Shown here piece after piece: positions 1 through 6,150 of a stretch of DNA of 17,797 nucleotides; position 1 is the first letter of the stretch; the number at the start of each line of letters is the position of its first letter. The stretch is from CAYWVK01 sp964461865. GTDB taxonomy: Bacteria; Patescibacteriota; Microgenomatia; Levybacterales; UBA12049. Both the position numbers and the translations under genes were made by a program. The notes below the pieces were generated by a model. It was not told the DNA's origin and ran no database searches. It saw only the letters and a program-made list of their open reading frames with translations. The stretch spans positions 1 through 17,797 of the forward strand of contig CAYWVK010000010.1 of NCBI GenBank assembly GCA_964461865.1, in the 5' to 3' direction.

Positions 1-203
1 TTTAAATAATATACTTTTATACCATCTACATTATCTATTATTAGATTTTTTTTATTTTTTTTTGAATTAGGTAGACTTTCGCTAGAGGTGATCATAATAA
101 GTTTATGCCCGCGTTTCAACAGCTTTTTTCCGATTTCTAATGTATGTTTTTCTACCCCACCCAAACGGGGATAAAAATACCTAGTGAAAAAAATAATAAT
201 CAT
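1..203 (-). CDS. Glycosyltransferase family 4, N-terminal fragment (runs off window)
   Basis: The minus-strand frame starts at the ATG at 203 and stays open to the window edge, giving 67 residues of N-terminus. After a hydrophobic first strand (MIIIFFTRYFYP) it reads RLGGVEKHTLEIGKKLLKRGH and then a second strand, LIMITS. The GG-x-E-x-H pattern followed by an amphipathic helix and 'RGH' is the standard N-terminal Rossmann fold of GT4 (GT-B) glycosyltransferases that bind lipid-linked or nascent-polysaccharide acceptors. The ATG overlaps the methyltransferase stop in an ATGA junction, so the two genes are probably translationally coupled in one surface-glycan operon. The donor-binding C-terminal domain is outside the window, so sugar specificity cannot be judged. 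Confidence 0.85.
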   Translation of the reverse strand, partial: MIIIFFTRYFYPRLGGVEKHTLEIGKKLLKRGHKLIMITSSESLPNSKKNKKNLIIDNVDGIKVYYL

Positions 204-937
204 GTTTTTTTAAAAATTAATGTTATATTTGAATTACCAAACATTTGTATTAACATATTATCAATAAGGGTTATTATATCCGATAATATATACCTAATAA
301 ATTTTATTGATATTCCAGCAGTTTTATTTGTAAATAAAAAATTTCTTAAAATACCCTCTGTTTCTTTTTGCTCTACCAATATTAAATTAAAAGAAGAAAC
401 CATGTTAATTAAATCATCTTCCAGATATCTCCTAACGTGTCCTACATTTTTATCAAATTTTTTCAATAAACCAATTTTATATAATGGTGCATTTCTAGAC
501 GGAGTTGAAATATATAAATAGCCACCCTCATTAAGCAATAACGAAACTTTTTTTATAGCTTTCTTATCTTCTTGAATATGTTCTATCACCTCATTCATTA
601 TAATCATGTCAAATTTTTCTAATTCATTAAGATTTAAGAAATTTACTCTTTTAAATGCAGCTTTTTCTGATATTCGTAATTGCTTTGCCGAATTTATACA
701 ATTATCTACAGCTTTCATTGACACATCTATTCCAACTACCTTTTTTACCTTTTTTGCTACGTAAAATGATATAGACCCAGAACCACAACCAATATCCAAT
801 ACACTCATTGATTCGTTAATATACCTATCCAACGCTTTGAATACATTTCTATACGTAAAATTATTTTTTTTCAAAAATTTTTTTTGAAGTTTAGTGTTTT
901 TATGAAAATAATCATAATTATATTTTCTTTTTTTCAT
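200..937 (-). CDS. Class I SAM-dependent methyltransferase
   Basis: This 245-residue protein has a seven-strand Rossmann methyltransferase core. Motif I is VLDIGCGSG (residues 46-54). An acidic ribose-binding Asp ends strand 2 (GID, 69-71). The strand 4 region reads MIIMNEVIEH (111-120), followed by a helix and GGYLYISTPSRN. The GHVRRY motif near 166-171 is common in UbiG-like and Methyltransf_11/23 proteins found in glycan biosynthesis clusters. The C-terminal 50 residues include a hydrophobic stretch that may contact membrane or partner. The gene is followed with a 4-base overlap by a GT4 glycosyltransferase, which suggests methylation of a surface glycan or lipid-linked intermediate. The substrate is not readable from sequence. 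It starts at ATG 937 with no Shine-Dalgarno sequence, about 15 nt downstream of the predicted transcription start. Confidence 0.88.
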   Translation of the reverse strand: MKKRKYNYDYFHKNTKLQKKFLKKNNFTYRNVFKALDRYINESMSVLDIGCGSGSISFYVAKKVKKVVGIDVSMKAVDNCINSAKQLRISEKAAFKRVNFLNLNELEKFDMIIMNEVIEHIQEDKKAIKKVSLLLNEGGYLYISTPSRNAPLYKIGLLKKFDKNVGHVRRYLEDDLINMVSSFNLILVEQKETEGILRNFLFTNKTAGISIKFIRYILSDIITLIDNMLIQMFGNSNITLIFKKT

Positions 938-958
938 AGAATTAAAAACTTATATGAA

Positions 959-987
959 ATTTTATCATTGTTTTTAACTATTGACAA
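959..987 (-). promoter_or_regulatory. Promoter for the methyltransferase-glycosyltransferase operon
   Basis: On the minus strand there is a -35 box TTGTCA (982-987), a 17-base spacer and a -10 box TAAAAT (959-964). The predicted start is near 952, giving a leader of about 15 nt before ATG 937. The -35 box overlaps the oppositely oriented TTGACA of the C39-protein gene by five bases. Confidence 0.6.
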
Positions 988-1011
988 ACGCAATTGGTTT
1001 ATTACTATACT
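981..1011 (+). promoter_or_regulatory. Promoter for the secreted C39-like protein gene
   Basis: A consensus -35 box TTGACA (981-986) is followed after 19 bases by TATACT (1006-1011). The spacer is long, so the promoter may be weak or regulated. The -10 box ends 7 bases before the ATG at 1019, which would give a leaderless message from that codon. The -35 overlaps the divergent promoter's -35. Confidence 0.55.
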
Positions 1012-1012
1012 T

Positions 1013-2818
1013 ATGAATATGAATAGAATAAAAAATATTTTCATTCATACCTCAATTACTACTACGGTTTTTTTTCTTATTTTCTTTTTTATTCAATTTG
1101 ATAATAAAGCACTTGCATCAACAATATTATTTCGAGATGATTTTGAATCAGGAAGTGACATAAATTGGACAAGAGTTAGTGGCGAAAACTTATGGCAAGT
1201 AAAAAATGTAAATGGTAGCATGCGTTACGGTGCAGTAATTGAATCACGAAATACAATTATTAATACGGTTGCGGGTGAAAGTAGTTGGACTGATTATATT
1301 TTAGAAATGGACATGCTGCCAATTTCAGGCATTGATAAAAATATAAGTTTTAGGTGGACAAATGAACGAGGATTTTGCAATCAGTTCCACTTAAATCCAA
1401 ACATTCACATGGATTACACTGACCCTGGGATAATATATGAAATGCAAAATAATACAATTTATCATATAAAAGTAATTTTAATTGGAGAGCGATATCAGCT
1501 TTATATAGATGATAATAAATTAGTGGATATTGAGATAAAAAATCAAGAGCCTCCTTGTCTAAACGGATCGATCGTATTAACTATAAGCACAGGTACTACG
1601 CCACCTACAGAGGTGTGGTTCGATAATATAATTGTCAAAAAAATTAGTGACAATATTAACTTAAATGTTCCATACTTAAGCCAGACTGATCCTGATTGGA
1701 AAAATGAAACGCATAATAATTCAAAAAAATGGTCAAATGATAAAACTACAATTGAATCATGGGGATGTGCTTTAACGTCTGCTACAATGATTTTAAATTA
1801 TTATAATATAAACAAAATGCCAAACGGAGATAGCTTAACTCCAAAATCTGTAAATAAATGGCTGAAAAACCAACCAGACGGATATATAGGAAATGGATGG
1901 ATAAACTGGTTAGCAATATCAAGATTATCAAAAATAGCAAAAAATAGTGGGAATAATCCAAATTTTGAATTTAATTGTCTAGAATTTTCCAAAAACATAG
2001 GTAATAACATTAGTGTACTTAAAAATGATCTTGAAAAATTACACCCCGATATTCTAGAAGTACCAGGACATTTTATAGTTGCAAAAGGAACTCAAGATGA
2101 TACATTTCTAATACACGATCCCTACTATAAAAATAGATCCACACTAAAAGAACACTACGGTAATGAATTCAAAACTTTAAGTCGATATTTACCCACAAAT
2201 AGTGATTTATCCTACCTCATGATCATAACTGACAAAAATATAAAAACACAAGTGTCAGACAACGAAGAAAATAATCATACAATAACAACACATCTCCAGG
2301 AGTCTATGCATGAAAAAATGAATAAAAATTCTACAAATAATAATCCATTAATTTTTAATTATTTACAAATACCACCTTCGGGTGAATATAAAATAAAATT
2401 TTCGTCATCTAATACTGGATATTATCCAATAAAAATATATGCATATGATAAAAATGGTAATGTAAAAATAATTAATGAGAATACGATAATAAATACAAAT
2501 GAAATCGCTAAATATAAATTTTCTTATAACAAAGATCATATAAATAAATCAAAAATAATCAAAGAAGTTAGCTTAATAAGTATTATTAATGACATAGACT
2601 ATCTTTACAAAAATAATAATATTAAAAATAATCGTTTCAAAAATTTACTACTTAAAATTGTAAATGATGCTAATAAAATTAATAATGAAAACCATAAAAA
2701 ACGCTATAATACTAAACTAAATGAACTAAAATTAATAATACTAGTAAGCAAAAATATATTTATTGATAATATTGGATTTAACATTCTTAACCAAGATATT
2801 AAATATTTATTAAAATGA
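1013..2818 (+). CDS. Secreted C39-family cysteine peptidase-like protein, multidomain
   Basis: The protein is about 600 residues. Residues 1-35 form a signal peptide (basic start, long hydrophobic core, NKALA cleavage site). About 36-212 is a beta-rich segment (FRDDFESG, ILEMDM, VWFDNIIV) like concanavalin-A-type LamG/DUF1080 jelly rolls. About 215-405 is a peptidase C39-like (C39_2) domain with NVPYLSQTDPDW supplying the oxyanion Gln, WGCALTSATMIL the nucleophile Cys251, GHFIVAKG the His353 and HDP the Asp369. A beta segment with PSGEYKIKF and KIYAYDKNG follows, then a helical C-terminal unit (INDIDYLYKNNNIKN to DIKYLLK) resembling the FIMAH-type tail domain. The reading frame is open back to TTG 884, but that runs into the divergent gene and lies upstream of the promoter. 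ATG 1013 or 1019 is preferred. The 3' third is extremely Asn/Lys/Ile-rich. The target of the peptidase is unknown. Confidence 0.8.
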   Translation: MNMNRIKNIFIHTSITTTVFFLIFFFIQFDNKALASTILFRDDFESGSDINWTRVSGENLWQVKNVNGSMRYGAVIESRNTIINTVAGESSWTDYILEMDMLPISGIDKNISFRWTNERGFCNQFHLNPNIHMDYTDPGIIYEMQNNTIYHIKVILIGERYQLYIDDNKLVDIEIKNQEPPCLNGSIVLTISTGTTPPTEVWFDNIIVKKISDNINLNVPYLSQTDPDWKNETHNNSKKWSNDKTTIESWGCALTSATMILNYYNINKMPNGDSLTPKSVNKWLKNQPDGYIGNGWINWLAISRLSKIAKNSGNNPNFEFNCLEFSKNIGNNISVLKNDLEKLHPDILEVPGHFIVAKGTQDDTFLIHDPYYKNRSTLKEHYGNEFKTLSRYLPTNSDLSYLMIITDKNIKTQVSDNEENNHTITTHLQESMHEKMNKNSTNNNPLIFNYLQIPPSGEYKIKFSSSNTGYYPIKIYAYDKNGNVKIINENTIINTNEIAKYKFSYNKDHINKSKIIKEVSLISIINDIDYLYKNNNIKNNRFKNLLLKIVNDANKINNENHKKRYNTKLNELKLIILVSKNIFIDNIGFNILNQDIKYLLK

Positions 2819-2859
2819 ACTATAAGTCACGGCCTAAATATTCGTCAAGGGGATAATTG

Positions 2860-2933
2860 TGGACTTGAGAGGATTTGAACCTCTGACCTCTTCGATGTGA
2901 ACGAAGCGCTCTAACCAACTGAGCTACAAATCC
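2860..2933 (-). tRNA. tRNA-Val (anticodon CAC)
   Basis: The 74-nt minus-strand sequence folds as a full cloverleaf. The acceptor GGATTTG pairs with CAAGTCC (one G-U) and the discriminator is A. The D arm is GCTC/GAGC with AGTTGGTTA in the loop. The anticodon stem CTTCG/CGAAG encloses the loop TTCACAT with anticodon CAC (plus-strand 2897-2899). The T arm is AGAGG/CCTCT with TTCAAAT. CCA is not encoded, so it must be added after transcription. The gene is convergent with the upstream secreted-protein gene and divergent from lepB. Confidence 0.96.
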
Positions 2934-2939
2934 GTTAAA

Positions 2940-2968
2940 ATCTTAGCACATATTTGTCTCATTGACAA
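2940..2968 (-). promoter_or_regulatory. tRNA-Val promoter placing +1 at the mature 5' end
   Basis: The -35 box TTGTCA (2963-2968), a 17-base spacer and the -10 box TAAGAT (2940-2945) lie on the minus strand. Only six bases (2934-2939) separate the -10 box from tRNA base 1, which is a G, a good initiating purine. The primary transcript is predicted to begin at or within about three bases of the mature 5' end. Confidence 0.65.
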
Positions 2969-2990
2969 AAATTAATATATTTAAGAGAAT
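2962..2990 (+). promoter_or_regulatory. lepB promoter, leaderless spacing
   Basis: A perfect TTGACA (2962-2967) is followed after 17 bases by a weak -10 box, GAGAAT (2985-2990), then 7 bases and ATG 2998. The -35 box begins exactly 36 bases upstream of the ATG, so transcription should start at the start codon. AAGAG within this stretch could alternatively act as a weak ribosome-binding site if transcription starts farther upstream. Confidence 0.55.
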
Positions 2991-2997
2991 TAAAGTT

Positions 2998-3555
2998 ATG
3001 GAAATTTTAAGAAAAATATATAGTTTTCTCCTGGATACAATTCAAACATTTCTACTTGCCGCAGCAGTATTTTTAATCATCTACGCTTTCCTATTTAGGC
3101 CCTTTGAGGTCAAAGGAGACTCAATGTACCCAAATTTTAAAGACAAGCAGTATGTTTTAACAAACTTAATCAGCCTAAGATTTGGAAATCCAAAATTAGG
3201 AGATGTTGTAGTTTTTAAAGCACCAAACGATGCTGAAAAAGATTATATTAAAAGAATAATTGGTGTACCGGGTGATAATATCTCATTAAAAGATGGCCAT
3301 GTATATATTAATGGTCAAAAATTCGATGAAAGTAGCTTTCTAAACTCAAGCGTAAAAACATACACAGGAGCATTTCTTAGTGAAGGACAAGAAGTAATTG
3401 TTCCCCAAGATAGCTTTTTTGTTATGGGAGACAATAGACCATATAGCTCTGATTCGAGAGAATTCGGCTTTGTTAGTAAAAGTGAATTAATAGGTATATC
3501 TACTTTTATTTATTGGCCAATTAGTGACATGCAGTTAGTTAAAAATCCCTTTTAA
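2998..3555 (+). CDS. lepB: Signal peptidase I
   Basis: This 185-residue protein is the type I signal peptidase (S26), which cleaves signal peptides of exported proteins at the outer face of the membrane. A single N-terminal membrane anchor spans about residues 15-33. Box B, GDSMYP, carries the nucleophile Ser42. Box D, DYIKRIIGVPGD, carries the general base Lys85. Box E, MGDNRPYSSDSREFG, is intact. The size fits the short Gram-positive-type enzymes. The frame is open to a TTG at 2962, but those bases form the -35 hexamer, so ATG 2998 is the start. It ends one base before the convergent parB stop. It would be needed to process the secreted C39-like protein encoded just upstream. Confidence 0.95.
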   Translation: MEILRKIYSFLLDTIQTFLLAAAVFLIIYAFLFRPFEVKGDSMYPNFKDKQYVLTNLISLRFGNPKLGDVVVFKAPNDAEKDYIKRIIGVPGDNISLKDGHVYINGQKFDESSFLNSSVKTYTGAFLSEGQEVIVPQDSFFVMGDNRPYSSDSREFGFVSKSELIGISTFIYWPISDMQLVKNPF

Positions 3556-3556
3556 C

Positions 3557-4366
3557 TTATTTGGAGAGAAGTTCGTAAACCTCTTTTATTTTTGCAGTAG
3601 TTTGTTCGGCGTCACCCTTAACAACAAATGTTAATCTTGCTAATGCTCCGGATTGATATATACTAACCTTATTGAAACTATATTTCTCTTCTAGTTTTTT
3701 TGCCATTTCATCCATTTCAGGAATAAATAATCTAGCATGCTTTGCTCTTGGTTCCTTTTTCTGAACTTCTGCCTTAACTTGTCTTGCCATGTCCTCTGTT
3801 TGTCTAACAGTACTATTTTCTCTTAATATTTTCTTGAATAATTCAAGCATCAACTTTGGATCACCTAAAGACAAAAGCGGTCTTACGTGTCCCTCAGTTA
3901 TTACTCCTGCTACCAATGCATCCTTTATAGCATCGGGCAAAGAAAGAAGTCTTATTGTATTAGAAACTGTTGGAGCACTTTTTCCAACCTTTTTTGCAAC
4001 TTCATTTGTTCCAAGACCAAACTCATCAATTAATCTTTTATAAGCTAAACCTCTTTCAATTGGATTAAGATCTTCTCTTTGTACGTTTTCAACAATGGAC
4101 ATCTCAAGCATTCCCTGAGGAGATGTCTCCTTAACAACCACAGGCACAATTGTAAGCCCTAGAACCTTTGCTGCTCTCCATCTTCTCTCACCTGCAATAA
4201 TTTGATATCCAGCCGGTGTTTTTGCGACTACTAATGGCTCTAAAATACCCTGTTCTCTTATTGAGTCAACTAATTCCTGAAGTGATTCAGGAATAATTAC
4301 TCCACGTGGCTGTAATGGGTTTGCCTGAAGCAAATTTATATCCATTTCGTGAATTTGATTATCCAT
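3557..4366 (-). CDS. parB: ParB/Spo0J-family chromosome partitioning protein
   Basis: This 269-residue protein has the full ParB layout. The N-terminal CTP-binding ParB/Srx-like domain carries IAGERRWRAAK (GERR, residues 59-62) and ENVQREDLNPIERG (93-106). A central helix-turn-helix region (about 118-142, NEVAKKVGKSAPTVSNTIRLL) should recognise parS. A C-terminal dimerisation segment ends in IKEVYELLSK. ATG 4366 is favoured over TTG 4372 because a GAGG Shine-Dalgarno sits 9 bases upstream of it, inside the end of rpmA. The gene overlaps rpmA by 8 bases, so partitioning protein synthesis looks coupled to ribosomal protein L27. No parA and no perfect parS consensus is visible in the window. Confidence 0.93.
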   Translation of the reverse strand: MDNQIHEMDINLLQANPLQPRGVIIPESLQELVDSIREQGILEPLVVAKTPAGYQIIAGERRWRAAKVLGLTIVPVVVKETSPQGMLEMSIVENVQREDLNPIERGLAYKRLIDEFGLGTNEVAKKVGKSAPTVSNTIRLLSLPDAIKDALVAGVITEGHVRPLLSLGDPKLMLELFKKILRENSTVRQTEDMARQVKAEVQKKEPRAKHARLFIPEMDEMAKKLEEKYSFNKVSIYQSGALARLTFVVKGDAEQTTAKIKEVYELLSK

Positions 4367-4613
4367 TTGCAACTACCTCAATATACTTTCTTCCTCTTAA
4401 GTTTTTAAATTTTACAATACCGTTTAAAAGTGAAAATATTGTATAATCCTTACCCATTGATACTCCGTTTCCGGGATGAAATTTTGTACCTTTTTGCCTG
4501 ACAATAATATTTCCGGCTGAAACTTTTTGTCCGTCGTACAATTTAACACCCAATCGCTTAGCAATTGAGTCTCTATTTCCTTTTACTGTACCCTGTGCTT
4601 TTGTATGTGCCAT
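4359..4613 (-). CDS. rpmA: 50S ribosomal protein L27
   Basis: This 84-residue protein is bacterial L27, which sits near the peptidyl transferase centre of the large subunit. It begins with the typical AHTKAQGTVKGNRDS tail and contains the conserved AKRLGVK, IIVRQKGTKFHPGNGVSMG and DYTIFSL segments. The basic N-terminal tail starts directly after Met, with no cleavable Firmicutes-type prepeptide. It lies 72 bases downstream of rplU with its own internal promoter, and overlaps parB at its 3' end. The start ATG has no clear Shine-Dalgarno, only an A-rich stretch. Confidence 0.97.
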   Translation of the reverse strand: MAHTKAQGTVKGNRDSIAKRLGVKLYDGQKVSAGNIIVRQKGTKFHPGNGVSMGKDYTIFSLLNGIVKFKNLRGRKYIEVVANG

Positions 4614-4626
4614 ATTTTTTTATTTC

Positions 4627-4661
4627 GTGAAAAACTACCACATTTTAACGCTAATTTTCAC
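4627..4661. repeat. Inverted repeat flanking the rpmA-parB -10 box
   Basis: GTGAAAA (4627-4633) and its complement TTTTCAC (4655-4661) are perfect 7-base arms separated by 21 bases. The arms bracket the -10 element of the rpmA promoter. The structure could be an operator or an RNA element spanning the start of the transcript. The arms resemble half of a parS site, but the spacing does not. Confidence 0.4.
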
Positions 4662-4671
4662 AGTATGTCAA
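4642..4671 (-). promoter_or_regulatory. Internal promoter for rpmA-parB
   Basis: The minus strand has TTGACA (4666-4671), an 18-base spacer and TAAAAT (4642-4647). The leader to ATG 4613 is predicted at about 21 nt and A-rich. This promoter would let rpmA-parB be expressed independently of rplU. Confidence 0.6.
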
Positions 4672-4685
4672 GATATCAAAGTAGA

Positions 4686-5042
4686 TTATTTTGACTTAGT
4701 CTTACTTTTTGTAGCAGTTTTTTCTTTTGCTTTTCCTATCTTTTCTATTTTTACCTTTGTTAAAGCTGCCCTAAAACCAATTCTTCTTCTATATCTTACT
4801 TTTGCTTTATATTTCGAAACGTAAAGTTTTTCTCCTCTTTTTTCTTCCAAAACAGTTGCTTCAACTTTTTCATCACTTAACATTGGCTTTCCTATTTTTG
4901 CTCCTTGCTCGTCTACCACAAGTAAAACTTCATTAAAGGTTATTTTTTCATTTGCTTTCTTTGCTAAATTATCAACCTCAATTACATCGCCTTCTGAGAC
5001 TTTATATTGTTTTCCGCCTGTTTTAATAACTGCGTATTTCAT
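4686..5042 (-). CDS. rplU: 50S ribosomal protein L21
   Basis: This 118-residue protein matches L21 throughout: MKYAVIKTGGKQYKVSEGD at the start, then a beta-barrel body with VLLVVDE and IGKPMLSDEKVEATVLEE, and the rRNA-binding YKAKVRYRRRIGFRAALTKVKI segment. A Lys/Thr/Ser-rich tail of about 18 residues extends past the conserved fold. The order rplU then rpmA is the usual bacterial arrangement. There is no Shine-Dalgarno. The ATG lies only 10 bases downstream of a strong extended -10 box, so the leader should be about 3-4 nt at most. Confidence 0.97.
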   Translation of the reverse strand: MKYAVIKTGGKQYKVSEGDVIEVDNLAKKANEKITFNEVLLVVDEQGAKIGKPMLSDEKVEATVLEEKRGEKLYVSKYKAKVRYRRRIGFRAALTKVKIEKIGKAKEKTATKSKTKSK

Positions 5043-5052
5043 ACAGAGTAAA

Positions 5053-5081
5053 ATTATACCAAATTATTCAACCGATTTCTA
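5053..5081 (-). promoter_or_regulatory. rplU promoter with extended -10
   Basis: A perfect TATAAT (5053-5058) is preceded by TGG, forming an extended -10 element. A partial -35 box, TAGAAA (5076-5081), lies 17 bases upstream inside the end of rodA. The -10 box ends 10 bases before the rplU ATG. Confidence 0.65.
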
Positions 5082-6150
5082 GGACTTTATCGCTTTTTGC
5101 AGATCTTCCAATTGTTGACAACAATCCTATAATTATAAAATTGGTAAGCATCGAGCTTCCTCCATAAGATAAAAACGGAAGAGTAACCCCAACAACAGGC
5201 AATACTCCAATATTCATCCCTATGTTCACAAAAAATTGGGTAAAGATTATAAAGAAAAGTGAAATGGAAAATATCCTTAAAAATCCATCGTTAGAGTTTA
5301 TCGATATTCTATAAATTCTATACAATAAAAAAATAAACGAAATTATAATTAATGCGCTTCCGATAAACCCAAGTTGCTCTGAAATTGTAGCAAATATAAA
5401 ATCAGTATGGCGCTCTGGCAAAAACCGCAATTCAGATTGACTGCCCTGCCCAAGACCTTTACCAAGAAACATCCCTGCTCCAACGGCAATCATCGACTGA
5501 ATTGCATTATATGATTTTCCTAAAGGATCTCTTGAAGGGTCAATAAATGTTAAAACGCGCTGTCTTTGATATTCATGTAAGAAAAACCAACCAACAGGTG
5601 TTAATAAAGCAAGAAGTATTAACAATCCCAAAAAATAAATAAGCGGGAAACCATAAAAAATCATTGTTAATAAGACTACAATTATATAAATTAATGCATC
5701 ACCTAAATCCGGCTGAATAAAAATCAACAGAGCAATTGGAAGTATTAGAAACAAAAGAAATACAAAGTTTTTAAAACTTGTTGATTTTCTTGTTACCAGA
5801 AATGCCGACAGGGATATTGCTAAAAACGGTTTTAAAAGCTCTGCAAATTGCATTCTAAAGCCAAATATTTCAATCCAACGAAGAGATCCTCTGGTTTCAA
5901 CTCCAACTACTAAAACTACAAACAAAAGCAACAATGAAACAATATATATTTGTTTTCCGTAAAGCTTTGCAATATTTAAATTAGCAAATGAAAAAAACAA
6001 ATAAATAACTAATCCTATTCCAGTATATATTAACTCATTTTTAAATAGCTCTGAATTAAGCGAAAAAAGTGTAGTTAAATTAACTAATAAAAGCACGCAT
6101 ACCGGAATAAAAAGACCCCAGTCAAAATAGAAAATACCTTTTTTAAACAT
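5068..6150 (-). CDS. rodA: SEDS-family peptidoglycan glycosyltransferase RodA
   Basis: This 360-residue integral membrane protein of the FtsW/RodA/SpoVE family polymerises lipid II into peptidoglycan with a partner class B PBP. About ten membrane helices are visible. Conserved SEDS features include GSLRWIEIFGFRMQFAELLKP (88-108), QPDLGDALI (146-154), the extracytoplasmic loop RQRVLTFIDPSRDP, the GKGLGQGSQSELRFLPERHTDF stretch with the putative catalytic Asp250, ISEQLGFIGS, and LPFLSYGGSS near the C-terminus. The GVLPVVGVTLPFLSYGG context favours RodA (elongation) over FtsW. It overlaps ileS by 8 bases and lacks its own Shine-Dalgarno, so translation is probably coupled. No PBP gene is nearby. 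Confidence 0.9.
   Translation of the reverse strand: MFKKGIFYFDWGLFIPVCVLLLVNLTTLFSLNSELFKNELIYTGIGLVIYLFFSFANLNIAKLYGKQIYIVSLLLLFVVLVVGVETRGSLRWIEIFGFRMQFAELLKPFLAISLSAFLVTRKSTSFKNFVFLLFLILPIALLIFIQPDLGDALIYIIVVLLTMIFYGFPLIYFLGLLILLALLTPVGWFFLHEYQRQRVLTFIDPSRDPLGKSYNAIQSMIAVGAGMFLGKGLGQGSQSELRFLPERHTDFIFATISEQLGFIGSALIIISFIFLLYRIYRISINSNDGFLRIFSISLFFIIFTQFFVNIGMNIGVLPVVGVTLPFLSYGGSSMLTNFIIIGLLSTIGRSAKSDKVLEIG

Noticed and set aside
884..1012. 43-codon upstream extension of the C39-like protein from TTG 884
   Set aside because: It overlaps the divergent methyltransferase gene, lies upstream of the promoter, and would bury the signal peptide inside the protein.
4620..4640. parS site near rpmA
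   Set aside because: Only a half-like CGTGAAA is present. The 16-base parS palindrome is not formed.
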